DNA from: Isochrysis galbana
Taxonomy: Eukaryota > Haptophyta > Isochrysidales > Isochrysidaceae
Direction: 5' to 3'
Assembly (NCBI GenBank): GCA_018136815.1
Contig: CM030931.1
Location: 9,114,989-9,178,988 of the forward strand
Length of the DNA stretch: 64,000 nt
The notes under the pieces were generated by a model. That model ran no database searches. It was not told the DNA's origin and worked only from the letters and a program-made list of their open reading frames with translations. A program made the position numbers and the translations under genes. The first letter of the stretch is position 1, and every line of letters begins with the position of its first letter. This document shows, piece by piece, positions 24,384 through 33,787 of this stretch.

Positions 24384-25267
24384 TGTGCAAAATAATTTTG
24401 TCCACTTCCTAATTGATGGACGAAACATTCCGTGTGGCGGAGTGTGGCGGATGACTAGAGCAATCGCGGCCCAGCCACAGCCCGTGTGTTACCATCTAGC
24501 GTGTATTCGTTTGCCAGCGGTTACTCGAGCCCCTTGTTGGATTTAAAGCCGTCTCCCCACTTCGCTGGTGGGGCGGGGTCCAAGTTTGGAGTGGTTCCCT
24601 GGAGCCATTCTCCTAGTACCGGGGTGCCTAGGTATGACAGCTCCGCCTCGTGCCAAGATTCTTTCATTTTAGCGTAGTATACGCCCTCCGCGGGTTACGC
24701 GTAGCTCGGGTGTCGGTTTGTGCCCGTGTCTGTGGGTTGTTGCGGCCCGTTTATAGGGGGCGTGACGTCTTCAACTCGCGTTCCGTCAAAAGAGGGCCAG
24801 GTGCTATAGTTTTGTTTTCGCTTAGGAATTAAGGCTGTGAATATAGTAGCTTGGTACTATATTACCAAGGCTACCAACCCCGCACTGGAGCTACTACTAT
24901 GTAACATAGTAGCACTCGAGCACTACTACTATGTAACATAGTAGTAGTTTTGGCCTACTACCAGTACTAAGGGTAGTAGCGGCGGTCGGCGGAGCTTTGT
25001 CTCTGTCGTAGTCGTCCCAACCCCAGGTTGGGTCCGTTGGAGTCGTCGCTTGCTAAGGTCGTTTGCCTTCATTTGGTACCCCTCGTTTCCAAATACGCGA
25101 TGCGGGGCCACCACGAGGGAGTCCCAGTCCTAGGGGTGGGAGGGCGAGGGAGGGTGAAGGCGCGGGGGCGGCCCCAGTCTCGGCCGCGTCACAGGTACCC
25201 CTCCTCCTGCTCTCCCTCTTTGTCGACCCCACCTCTCCCTCCGCCCCCTCGACTCCGGAGCGGGCCG
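24384..25267. other. Intergenic with palindromic ATAG repeats
   Basis: Between 24840 and 24960 the sequence holds two copies of the palindrome CTACTATG-TAA-CATAGTAG (24892-24910 and 24929-24947) and several TAGTAG/CTACTA runs, resembling the end of a small inverted-repeat element. The remainder carries no recognised gene. Confidence 0.5.
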
Positions 25268-25414
25268 ATGGAGCTCTGCTCCGCGTCGGGCTGTTGCCGG
25301 GAGGGGCTGACGTGCGCCCCGGACGGGCGATGCCGCGGACCCTGCACGTCGGTGGAGGGGGAACTGTGCGGGATCAACGGCGGCGGCTGCTGCGGGACCA
25401 GCTTGATTTGCTGA
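25268..25414 (+). CDS. Cysteine-rich mini-protein or exon
   Basis: A 48-residue open frame starting MELCSASGCC with ten cysteines in the spacing C-x4-CC-x5-C-x5-C-x3-C-x7-C-x6-CC-x5-C. The half C-x(4-6)-CC-x5-C occurs twice, so it looks like two small disulfide modules. It may be an exon of a secreted or surface cysteine-rich protein, because no signal peptide is visible in this frame and the frame remains open upstream to 25028. No family is assigned. Confidence 0.35.
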   Translation: MELCSASGCCREGLTCAPDGRCRGPCTSVEGELCGINGGGCCGTSLIC

Positions 25415-26345
25415 GCAAGCGCTTAATAAGGGTAGGACGAGTATGCAGGCCAGGAGGTGTGGACGCGCGCCATGGCCGAGGGCGCCATCGAGGGCACCTG
25501 GCGGGACTACCTCGTGGACTCTCGCTTCGACGTGCGCTTCCGCTTCTCTCGCTTCGGCGCGCCCCGGGGATCCACCCCCCCGCGCGACGTCGCCGCGCTC
25601 CTTTTACGTATTATAAGCCGAGTACCCTCGCCTCAGCGTACGACTTCTGTGCAGTGTTGTTGGAGGGTGGAGGGGTTGGAAGCCGTAAAGGCCCCAAGAA
25701 TTGTTTGTTGTGTGAAGTGCCCGCCCACGAGGGGTGCATTGGTGGTAGGAGTTGCCACCATGGGGAGTCCTTGTTGGGCTGGCAAGCCAGTGGAGGCAGG
25801 CGGCAGAGCCAGGGGCTGGCTCTGCTGGTCTGCAGGGAACAGGGCTCTCCCTGTTCCCTGTTTCTGGGCCTGTTGGGGAGGCGAGGGAGGGAGGATCATG
25901 TCGACGTCGCTGTCGGTCAGGGGGGGCGGCCTGTGAGCGCTTTGGCTCCGGCGGCTTGGGGCGGCCCCTGTGGGGCGTCGTGACGGCGGGGGGCTGGGGA
26001 TCAGGAGCGGTCGGCACGCGCTCCATCGCTCGAACTATAACAATAGGTTTGTAAAGGGGGGGGGGGTAAGGGTCGGAGATTAGTAGTGCCACTGTAACTC
26101 ATCATAATCCGTAGTCTATTTGCCTCAAACCTAGCACAAAAAGGTGGAAAGGCGGCGGGTTGGATTCAAGGCCACTTGTCCTAGTCAGTGGGTGAACTCG
26201 GAGAACACTTCCATTTTCACTCTATCTGGGTTGAAGGCGGCTGCCAGGTCAGCTTAGTTGGATCGCACCTGCGGGAAAGGAGCGCATTTGCGGCGTCAGA
26301 CACGATCGACTGCGCAAAAATGTGGAGACAAGCTTCGCGCTTGCT
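25415..26345. other. Intergenic with hairpin cluster
   Basis: A possible exon-like stretch at 25471-25600 (MAEGAIEGTWRDYLVDSRF...) has no recognised domain. At 25773-25860 three hairpins follow one another (see separate entry). 26040-26075 holds a G-run. Ends at the 3' end of the MYST gene. Confidence 0.35.
25803..25860. repeat. Two adjacent perfect hairpins
   Basis: GCAGAGCCAG-GGG-CTGGCTCTGC (25803-25825, 10-bp stem) is followed by CAGGGAACAGGG-CTCT-CCCTGTTCCCTG (25833-25860, 12-bp stem). A shorter CTGGC-AA-GCCAG stem precedes them. Both stems are perfect. Confidence 0.85.
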
Positions 26346-27781
26346 TTAGGTGATGTGGGCAACGTTATGGCGCTGTCCTGGATCACACCTCAAGCTCGCC
26401 CGCGAATTGGCCTTGAGATGCTCGTCAACTATCTTCGCCGAAACTGATATGACGTGTTGGCCCTTCCAGTACTTGATCAGGTTCAGCGACTGGAGCGTGG
26501 AGATGATGTCATCAGTCGTGATCGACGTCATCATGCTCATCTCAGCGACAGAGACATTGCCCCGATGCATGCTGAGGGTCTGGAGTAGCACTTGCGTCCA
26601 GTAGCTGCGAAAAGAGAGTAGCCCCAGGTCGGAGAGCGGTTTCTCGGGCGAACCCACCTTGCCCTCGCGCAGGGACAGCTGGTATGCCGTGTCGATGAGC
26701 AGTTTCGAGTAGCCCTTGCGCTGGTGCTGTGGGAGCACAAGGATGCACGCGATGTTGTTGTTCTCTACACTCGCCTTTTCCTTGCTGAAGTATCCGGCGA
26801 TTCGGTGGGCACCATCAGCACCAACTTCGCACAGGACGTAGAAAAGGAAAGGGTCGACGTCGTAGTAGAGGGTCTTGTGGTCAAGGAACAGCTTCGCGAG
26901 GAGACAGAGGCACTGACAGTAGACCTTCGCCTCGGAGCCATTGATCTCGAAGATGCTCAGCTCCTTGGGCTGCTCGAGGCCCGCGGCGATGCAATCTCGT
27001 TGGAGTTGAGGTGCGTCCATCCGATAGATCAGCTTGCCCGGCGGTTGGCGCGCCCGTTCGCGCTCGCAGTGTGCCACGTACGTCTTCCGTTTCTTCATAT
27101 ACTTGAGCGTGAACTCGCAAATATAGAGCTTACGCTGTTGCGCGAACTCGTCAGGGAACGGAGAGAAGTACCACGTGTCCACCTCGAATCTACCCATCTC
27201 GATGGTCTGTATATTCTTAATCTTCGTACTCTCTTCATGCTCCCTCTCCAGCTCCTCGTCGTGCGACGCCCCCGCTTGCAGCGCATTCATATCGTCGATC
27301 CGCCGCTTCATCTTGCGCGTGGCACGCCGGCTACCGAGCTCGCTCCCGTCGCGCACGCTGCCGCTCGCCGCGTCGTCGCGCACAATGCGGTCGGCGGTGA
27401 CCCACTCGTCCAGCCGGCGGTTGAGCCCGATGTAGTGCACNNNNNNNNNNNNNNNNNNNNNNNNNNNNNNNNNNNNNNNNNNNNNNNNNNNNNNNNNNNN
27501 NNNNNNNNNNNNNNNNNNNNNNNNNNNNNNNNNNNNNNNNGTAGTACCCCCACTCCTCAGCGTCGCCTGCTGTCCTCGAGGTGAGTCGCCGCTCGATGAT
27601 CTCGCACGGGTGCGGCTGGCCACCACGCACGCACGCGGCGCGCGCGCCAATCTCGAGCACCTGCGCATGGGCCCGGGCTGTGTGAGCAGCTGCCGCACGA
27701 AGGAGGGAAGGGTGAGTGGGATTCCTGCGCACGCCGAGCGGCTCACACCCCCGCAGACTCTGCGCGCGCCTCGTCCGGCAT
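26346..27781 (-). CDS. MYST-family histone acetyltransferase (Esa1/Tip60 type)
   Basis: Modelled as exon 1 27781-27749 (MPDEARAESAG), an 88-nt intron, and exon 2 27660-26346 interrupted by 100 Ns (27441-27540). A chromo-barrel (GQPHPCEIIERR ... NRRLDEWV) precedes the MYST catalytic domain: FLDHKTLYYDVDPFLFY with the autoacetylated Lys, ACILVLPQHQRKGYSKLLI as acetyl-CoA loop, and VGSPEKPLSDLGLLS with the catalytic Glu. The zinc finger is partly degraded (CEFT instead of CxxC), as in yeast Esa1. The family acetylates H4, H2A and H2A.Z. Both edges of the N-gap are in phase 0 and YY|VHY is contiguous in homologues, so the gap need not hide coding sequence. Exon 1 is less certain than the rest. 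Confidence 0.9.
27441..27540. other. Assembly gap of 100 N
   Basis: Exactly 100 unknown bases inside the chromo-barrel exon of the MYST gene. The round size suggests a placeholder of unknown true length. Confidence 0.98.
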
Positions 27782-28312
27782 GGCGGCGCCGCAGGAGAGG
27801 CGCGGAGAGGGTACAAAAAACTAGAAGACCAGAAAGAGAACGGGATATTTTGTAGAGTTTAACCGTAACCCCCGTTCGTACCGCTGTCGGGTTCGGGACT
27901 TCTCTCTCGGCTTTCGCTCTGTCGCTGACGCTGGCGCCGCGCCTCCGGCAGGCCCCCGTCAGCGACTGAGCCCTCTCCTCGCGGAGAGCAGGCCGCGCAC
28001 GTCCCCTCCGCCGGTGCCCCACAAGAGGGTGCAACTCGAGGTTCCCTTTTTTTGTCACGCCCCTCCCAACTTTTTAGGTATATAATTTCTACTGACCCCT
28101 AACTTCGCCCCTAAGTCGGGAGTTGACCGCGCGCAAACAAACATAAACACGGGGACCCATCGTGGAAGACACGATCGCCCCGCCCTTGTTGAAGAATGCA
28201 ACCATGCCCGCTGCCCGAGTTGAAGAATGCAACCATGTGGGCGTCCGACTGCTGACGTCCGCCCTTGCACGCGCATGGGCAGCACGGCGGGTGGCGACGT
28301 CTTCAGAAGACT
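27782..28312. promoter_or_regulatory. MYST promoter and triphosphatase 3' flank
   Basis: Contains a 20-base repeat, AGTTGAAGAATGCAACCATG, at 28220-28239 with the same bases except the first at 28188-28207, spaced 32 bp. An AT-rich TATATAATTT lies at 28079-28088. At 28300-28312 the triphosphatase stop is followed by a hairpin. Confidence 0.45.
28300..28312 (-). terminator. Hairpin directly after triphosphatase stop
   Basis: Minus strand: the stop codon TAA overlaps the start of AAGTCTTCTGAAGAC, an inverted repeat of GTCTTC/GAAGAC. In the partial paralogue at 43970-43984 the same position reads GTCTT-TTT-AAGAC, so the five outer pairs are kept while the inner bases differ. It may act in 3'-end formation; that is inference. 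Confidence 0.5.
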
Positions 28313-29245
28313 TTACACCGTTTCCACGCCGTTTGATTGAAAGGAAGAAGCAAGCAATTCCCCAGGAGTCTGCAGGATGCACTTCGCCCCAGTGACCGCC
28401 ACTCCACCTGCAAGCGTGTGAATGAGCTGCAGCATGCGTGTGATCATGGATTGCGAGATCGCGGCGTCGTCATAGCTCGCCAAGGAGGTGTGGTTGAGAA
28501 GATGGATGTCAACTGTGTAGAGCTCCCGATTCCCCGCTCGCTGGAGGCTCTCGGCCGCGCTCTTGGTTGGCGCGGACCACGACCGTGCAAAGTCGTACTT
28601 CCAGTCGCCCAAGAAGAGCTGCCGGGGGTGCGGGATGCAAAAGGCCGCGGTGGTGACCACCTCCTCCAACTCATGGGCGCTTACCGGATCGTCGCACATC
28701 AAGGACACCTTGAATGCGAGGCCATCTGGGCTGTCCGTGAAGAAGACAATTTCTCGATGGGTCCTTTGCACGCTGCGTTCGATGCTGAGCACGTGTGTGT
28801 CATCAAAAGTGGTGCGCGTGCGGACTAGTTGCGTGCCTGGTCGCCGCCAGAAGGCGTCGTGGCGGCTCAGGTGGACGGGTGCGTTGCCAAAGACTTCGAG
28901 GCAAAGCCGGTCATGCACGTTCCTGTCCACGTTGTCGACAAACTGGCCCTGGTGCATGATGCCGAGGCGCATCTCCAGTTTGGTGCACGGGCCCCCAGCC
29001 TCCCTGCTATCTACCAGGGGTGACCGGACGAAGCGGGGCCACCGCCGCGGCGACCGTGACCGCCCCTCAAGAACGAGCCACAGGGAGCCCTCCCTCCCTC
29101 CCTCTTCTCCTTCCAGCGACTCTTCTGGGCTTCCTGACCCTGCGCTCAGATGACCCGCCCGCCCGCCCCCGGGCTCTGCCGGGGTCTCTGCAGGGCCTGC
29201 TGGGACATCTTCACCTGCGTCTTCACCTGCGTCGGCGTGCGGCAT
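28313..29245 (-). CDS. mRNA 5'-triphosphatase (Cet1)-like protein, degenerate active site
   Basis: 310 residues from the Met at 29245. From about residue 86 the sequence follows the tunnel-fold RNA triphosphatase family (yeast Cet1), which removes the gamma phosphate of nascent mRNA before capping: KLEMRLGIM (strand beta-1), FKVSLMCDDPVS, then GDWKYDFARSW like the R/K...DLT strand, and YTVDIHLLN at the position of the E-x-E-x-E strand. Key metal-binding glutamates are replaced: the first Glu of motif A is Lys, and the last strand reads T-x-D-x-H. So either the enzyme is inactive, or the alignment is only structural. The first ~85 residues are Gly/Pro/Glu-rich; part may be intron (acceptor-like GATAGCAG at residue ~82). 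Confidence 0.55.
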   Translation of the reverse strand: MPHADAGEDAGEDVPAGPAETPAEPGGGRAGHLSAGSGSPEESLEGEEGGREGSLWLVLEGRSRSPRRWPRFVRSPLVDSREAGGPCTKLEMRLGIMHQGQFVDNVDRNVHDRLCLEVFGNAPVHLSRHDAFWRRPGTQLVRTRTTFDDTHVLSIERSVQRTHREIVFFTDSPDGLAFKVSLMCDDPVSAHELEEVVTTAAFCIPHPRQLFLGDWKYDFARSWSAPTKSAAESLQRAGNRELYTVDIHLLNHTSLASYDDAAISQSMITRMLQLIHTLAGGVAVTGAKCILQTPGELLASSFQSNGVETV

Positions 29246-29296
29246 CGGCCAGCGGCTCAGTGCAGCCGCCGATATTCCCAGTTGTAATTATTTTTA

Positions 29297-29707
29297 TTGA
29301 AGCCCCCGCTGCGACCCTCGATCGCGCAGTACGCCGACACTCTCAACAACATCATGACCGTCGCATGGCGCGCCGCCCTCGATGCGACGCAAAGCGCTCA
29401 AAGAGAATCCGTGCAAAACGCTACCTTAAAGTCTCGCACTGGTGTTACTTTCCAACCCGGGGATAGGGTTTGTCGCCGCATTCCGGGGCACGCCAATAAG
29501 CTTCAATTCCTCTACTCCGGTCCCTACCGCGTGGATGCTAAGCTTTCCGACACGCGCTATCGCCTCCGCGACCTTGAAAACCGGAAGATCAAGGACGAAG
29601 TCCACATCTCGAACTTACGCCCGTATTTTACTCGGGTGGACGCGCTAGCCGCCGGTGCGCCTCCGCGGCTCGTTTCCGAAGAGGAAACGAGCTTCGCTCC
29701 GACATAG
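29297..29707 (+). mobile_element. Ty3/gypsy integrase C-terminal fragment
   Basis: An open frame whose middle and end match the integrase tail of gypsy polyproteins: F-x-P-G-D-R-V, LQFLYSGPYRV, RYRLRDLENRK and VHISNLRPYF. There is no RT, RNase H or catalytic DDE triad in the neighbourhood, and no LTR pair is recognised, so this is a fragment. A related fragment, with a chromodomain, is at 54793. Confidence 0.8.
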
Positions 29708-30174
29708 TCAGAACACCGAGTGATATCGACACGGCGTGTGTGGTGTCTTCGTGTGTGGCTATCGTGCATAGTGTAGTGTGTAGTGTGTCGTAGTGCTAGT
29801 AAGAGGATAAGAGGATGAATGCTATCTATCTACCACCTATAGATAGATACTATCTACACTTCGATAACTTGGTGGTGCGCGCGGAGCGCGGCCGCTCCGA
29901 ACGCTCCTATGTCTCCAGCGCCCAACGCGAGGTCATCGGCTGGTGTTCGGAGTCCCTCCCACAAATGCCCATTATAATGGTACAATAACGGGCAATTTTG
30001 AGTTTCTCAGAGGGCCCAAACTCAGCACATTAACAGGTTTGCTTTTGGGCTGGGTGTAAACAGGTCAGATGTTGCCCATTACTGGGTATTAATGGTATTA
30101 ACTTGTTAACGGGCTTAACCCAGCCTTAGCCTTGGGGCTTGGGGTGAACCAAGTACCAAGTATATACTTAGATG
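29708..30174. other. Decayed retroelement flank
   Basis: AT-richer sequence with short dyads (TATCTATC at 29823, GTTAAC near 30105) after the gypsy fragment. No gene is recognised. Confidence 0.35.
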
Positions 30175-30335
30175 AGAAAAAAGAGAGAAAATGCTCGACA
30201 ACCCAAGATCCTTAGGCGTCCACGCGAAGCTTTTGACCAAGAACGAGAGAACACATAAAATTATAACGATAAATGCCGAACGAAAGAGAAGTCTAACGAG
30301 CGAGTGTCGATTCGCGAATGCGATAGCCCTATACG
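30175..30335 (+). repeat. Dispersed promoter-side repeat, copy 1
   Basis: Homologous to 52210-52355: shared blocks are GCGAAGCTTTTGACC, AATTATAACGATAAAT and GTGTCGATTCGCGAATGCGA, in the same order and spacing. It lies about 300 bp upstream of the TMEM181-like start. Copy 2 lies about 280 bp upstream of the MATE start. It is either an LTR remnant or a shared regulatory module. Confidence 0.75.
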
Positions 30336-30630
30336 ACTCTGCGCTCTGCCTCTGCATGTGGCAACGTCGTCCTTGTCTGGAGTCACTGTGACGCCGTCAC
30401 TCACGAGCGCTAAACGCACGATGTCACCTTTGATCTACACAGTGCTGCTATCTACTCACGGACCACCGTACGGGTCGAACATGTAAAGTACAATACTGCA
30501 CACGTGATGACGCGATGACCGTCCGCCTCACGGACTACGGACTACACATATACTTTACTACAGTTAAGAGTGAGGCCGACCTCCCCCCCCCCTCCAACTT
30601 GGCGCTTGGCGCCCACCGCTTCGCGCCGCG

Positions 30631-32194
30631 ATGGTGAGCTACACTTACGTGGGCCCCACGCTCCTCGTCGTGCCGCTCTTTGTGATCGCGCTCGTCAACT
30701 TATTCGTGGCGGGCCCACCGCTCAAGACCATCGTGTTCAACTCCAACGGGCCCAACTACGGTGCGCGCCTTCCCTTCATGCAGCTTCACGTGGCAGAGGG
30801 CGGCGCACGCTTCAGCATCGCGCCAAAGGGGGAGCTGACGCACTTCTTCGTCGTCACGTGCTACCCGGCGGCGGCGGCGGCGGACCCGTTATTGCTCGAG
30901 GCGCAGGTGTGTGCGCACCCTGTCGCCCAACCCCGCCCGCGCCTAGTCTGTTTTCGGCGGCACACCGACATGACGGCACGCGACCACCTGGCGCCGCCCA
31001 ACAGGTGGTGGGGAAGCAGCCGGGGCAGCCATCGACGGCGCTGGTGCACGCGTCGAGCTCGGCCAGTCGAGTCGGGCGAGACGATCATGAGCTCAGCCGC
31101 GACCAGCGGGGTGCGCATGTGTTACAGATGCTGCAGCCGCTCCTCGGCTACAATGAGTACGACGTCACAATCAACGCCAAGAGCGAGGGGACGGCTATCA
31201 AAGCTCTCCCTCCAATGGAGTTTCGGCTGACCTACGTTCCCACGGACTTCACCAACACACAGGTGATATCAGCAAACTCCTGACTTCGCAGCCGCCCTTG
31301 CGGTGCCGCGATTCTGTCTGCTGTCGCGCCCTCTGAGCCGACTGTTACGACACGCCGCAGATCCTCGTGCGGGCTTTCTTCACATGCACCTCGATTTGCT
31401 TGTTGGTGGCGTATCTGGTGGCGATGTCCGGCTCCACACGTGACCCGGGCCATGCGTGGATGGTATTGCTCCTCGTCTTTCTCGTCGGCCTCAACGACCC
31501 GCTATACATCGCCCGCGTCGTCCTTGGCGGCAACCAGCTCATGTACAGCATCTCTGTGCTCGCGCAAATCATCTTCTCAGGCATTCTCTTTTTGTTCTGG
31601 CTGGTCTACGCAGACTCGATGGCCGAGGCGGAGAGCGGCACGCCAAAGCATAGTGCGAGCCTGGTATCCGTGTGCACAATACATTTCCCCAAGCTTGCTC
31701 TCGTCTCCTTCTACGTGGGTGTCTCCGCCACCATGTTTCTGCTGCACGGGCGAGTGCCGGATAGAATTAACGTGACCGAGGCTGATGGGCTCGCAGATCC
31801 AGCGCAGCGTCGCCTCGTTTACTCGCTCACGGCGTCGGTTGTGGCGGTTGGTGTGTGGCTGTCCGTGCTTATCACCAAGGCGGTGCGCAACCTTGGCTGG
31901 AAGAAGGTCGAGTACATCTATACGGAGCGCGAAAAGTCATTTGTGGGGATCACCATGGTGTTCGTGATTTTATGGCTTTGTGGGCACATCTACAGAGCAG
32001 TGCACGGTCGCCGTGGCTCGTGGATGCAGCTACAGATGCCGTTCCTCACGCTCACCAATTCATACCTCGCGCTACTGGCCCACTCATTTTGGCCGGGTAT
32101 CGACTCGACAGGAGACTTGGCGTCAGCCGCCATGAAGGGGGATGGCGACGAGTCGGCAAAGCAACGGGGCCTGCTCGAGGAGGATGGCGTTTAG
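30631..32194 (+). CDS. TMEM181-like seven-helix membrane protein
   Basis: Three exons (30631-30906, 31005-31262, 31361-32194; introns of 98 nt each) give 455 residues. Layout: N-terminal hydrophobic anchor (residues ~8-25), a lumenal beta-rich domain with EYDVTINA and FRLTYVPTDFTNTQ, then seven hydrophobic helices from ILVRAFFTCTS to NSYLALLAHSFW, and an acidic tail ending LLEEDGV. A lumenal GOLD-like domain followed by seven helices is the architecture of TMEM181, Wntless and GPR107/108 proteins, which work in Golgi-plasma membrane traffic; helix sequence FLFWLVYADSM and HFPKLALVSFYVGVS resemble TMEM181 most. Assignment rests on topology and weak motifs. Confidence 0.65.
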
Positions 32195-32264
32195 AGATGG
32201 GCCCTAGCCGCCCGTACAGATTGAGCGGTGTGCAGGGCCGCGCTACGTTTGCGCCACAACTCCT

Positions 32265-33465
32265 GTGTTAGAGCTTCACATGGCACGTAGGGTTGTGATA
32301 ACGCATCATAAACCAAGCAGTGTGCCAAGCTCCCCTTATGCTATGCTTGAGAGGATAAAAAAATTCTTGAATAAGACTACTCCTCGTGGTTTTCCACGGG
32401 AACTCGGTCTCCATGAAGGTGGCGTGCACACCGCTCACAAACACCTTGCCCGTCTCGAGGGACATGAAGATGTTGCCCGTGTGGTAGCGTGCCGGGCCCA
32501 AGTAGATGCACTCTTGTGCTTGCTCCGACAAGTTGTTGTCGCGATACGCCTTGGGCTTCTGCACGATGGCCTTGCAACCGAACACCTTGAGCATGCTCAG
32601 GTTGACCGTGTGGCGGATGCCGGCACGCACTAGAGGAGGAGCCCTCCGGCACCTTGTCCCAATCGATCAAGTGCCGCTCTTGAGCACGGGCTCATTGTCC
32701 GAGTGCAAGCGCTTCACGATGAAGAACCCTTGCGTGTCCGCCAAGAAGCGCTGCAACATCGTTGGATGCTCCGACTTGAAGCGCATGACGGTGCGTTGTC
32801 CGTTCAAACGACTCAACCGCCGTAACCGACTCAACCGCCGTAACCGACTCAACCGCCGGTCACGTAACCGACACAAAAACAAAACCCCAACAAGAACAAA
32901 TGCTTTGCACACCACCTAGCCATAGCTAGGCCTTGGGTTCACGACGCACATTCCGCGTTGCACTTCGCCACTTGGCGTAAGCGTATCGTTATCCTCCTCA
33001 TCGGACTCGATGATGCGGCGGTGACGTTGAGGAGCTCGGATAGGCGACGTGGTGTCGGCCAAGGTGGGCGTGGAGGTGGTAGGAACAACAACAACAAGGA
33101 CAAGAAGCCCTGCTCCCACTGCGACCGCATGCACACGGGCATCTGCTGGTCCAACCCCGACACCGCGCACTTGATCGATTGGGACAAGGTGCCGGAGGGC
33201 CTCCAAGCCAAGATCAAGGCCAACCTCTACGATGCCAAGATGAAGAAGGAAAACAAGCAAAGTGGTGGACGCCTCACCTTCACCTGCAACAAGATATGTG
33301 CAACCACGACCAAGAACACCCAAGATGATGCATTACGTATCCTCATCGACTCGGGCGCAACCGGGGCGGACTACTTCAACGACATCAGCTTCTTCCCAGA
33401 CGGCGTGGATGAGACGCGCACGGACATGGTTGAGGTGGCAAGTGGCAAGGCAATCAAGACTTGGG
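32265..33465. mobile_element. Scrambled copia fragments, left side
   Basis: Pieces of the same copia family joined in shuffled order and both orientations. 32373-32637 is an integrase/RT-junction piece coded on minus (as 35893-36169). 32641-32672 matches 37409-37440. 32673-32788 matches 36372-36487. 32789-32951 is part of an LTR. 32956-33053 matches 35628-35733. 33056-33465 is plus-coded gag zinc motif (CSHCDRMH) and protease (LIDSGATGAD). The last piece is interrupted at TTGGG by the intact element and resumes at 38599. Confidence 0.88.
33461..33465 (+). repeat. Copia target-site duplication, left
   Basis: TTGGG, repeated at 38599-38603 on the other side of the element. Confidence 0.9.
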
Positions 33466-33723
33466 TGAGTGGCGAAAGCTTTCTTGTTACTTGTCTCTTA
33501 GGGGTCTCTACCCTTGCACGGTCCGTTGTCCGTTCAAACGACTCAACCGCCGTAACCGACTCAACCGCCGTAACCGACTCAACCGCCGGTCACGTAACCG
33601 ACACAAAAACAAAACCCCAACAAGAACAAATGCTTTGCACACCACCTAGCCATAGCTAGGCCTTGGGTTCACGACGCACATTAAGCCTTGCATGAAGCCT
33701 TGTATGAAGCCTTGCGCTTCTCA
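33466..33723 (-). repeat. 3' LTR of the copia element
   Basis: 258 bp, TGAGTGGCGAAAGC ... GCGCTTCTCA on the plus strand. It contains a three-unit internal repeat of AACCGCCGTAACCGACTC. It is identical base for base to 38341-38598. Confidence 0.97.
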
Positions 33724-33731
33724 CCCCCCCT
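33724..33731 (-). promoter_or_regulatory. Polypurine tract
   Basis: On the minus strand AAGGGGGG directly precedes the LTR TGAG end, the expected place for plus-strand DNA priming. Confidence 0.8.
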
Positions 33732-33787
33732 TGACCTGATCCCCCGGAGAAGGGCAACAAATGAGGGATTCGCAAGGCAGCAAGATC

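Noticed and set aside
24890-24950. CRISPR-like spaced repeats (CTACTATGTAACATAGTAG twice)
   Set aside because: Only two palindromic copies with a short spacer in a eukaryotic genome; fits a small inverted-repeat element.
26630-26700. Loss of the catalytic Glu in the MYST enzyme (Gln in AYQLSLREG)
   Set aside because: The catalytic Glu of Esa1 lies in the SPEKPLSD motif, which is intact here; the Gln is at a different position.
26724-27584. A 286-codon plus-strand frame over the MYST gene
   Set aside because: It is the antisense shadow of the acetyltransferase exon.
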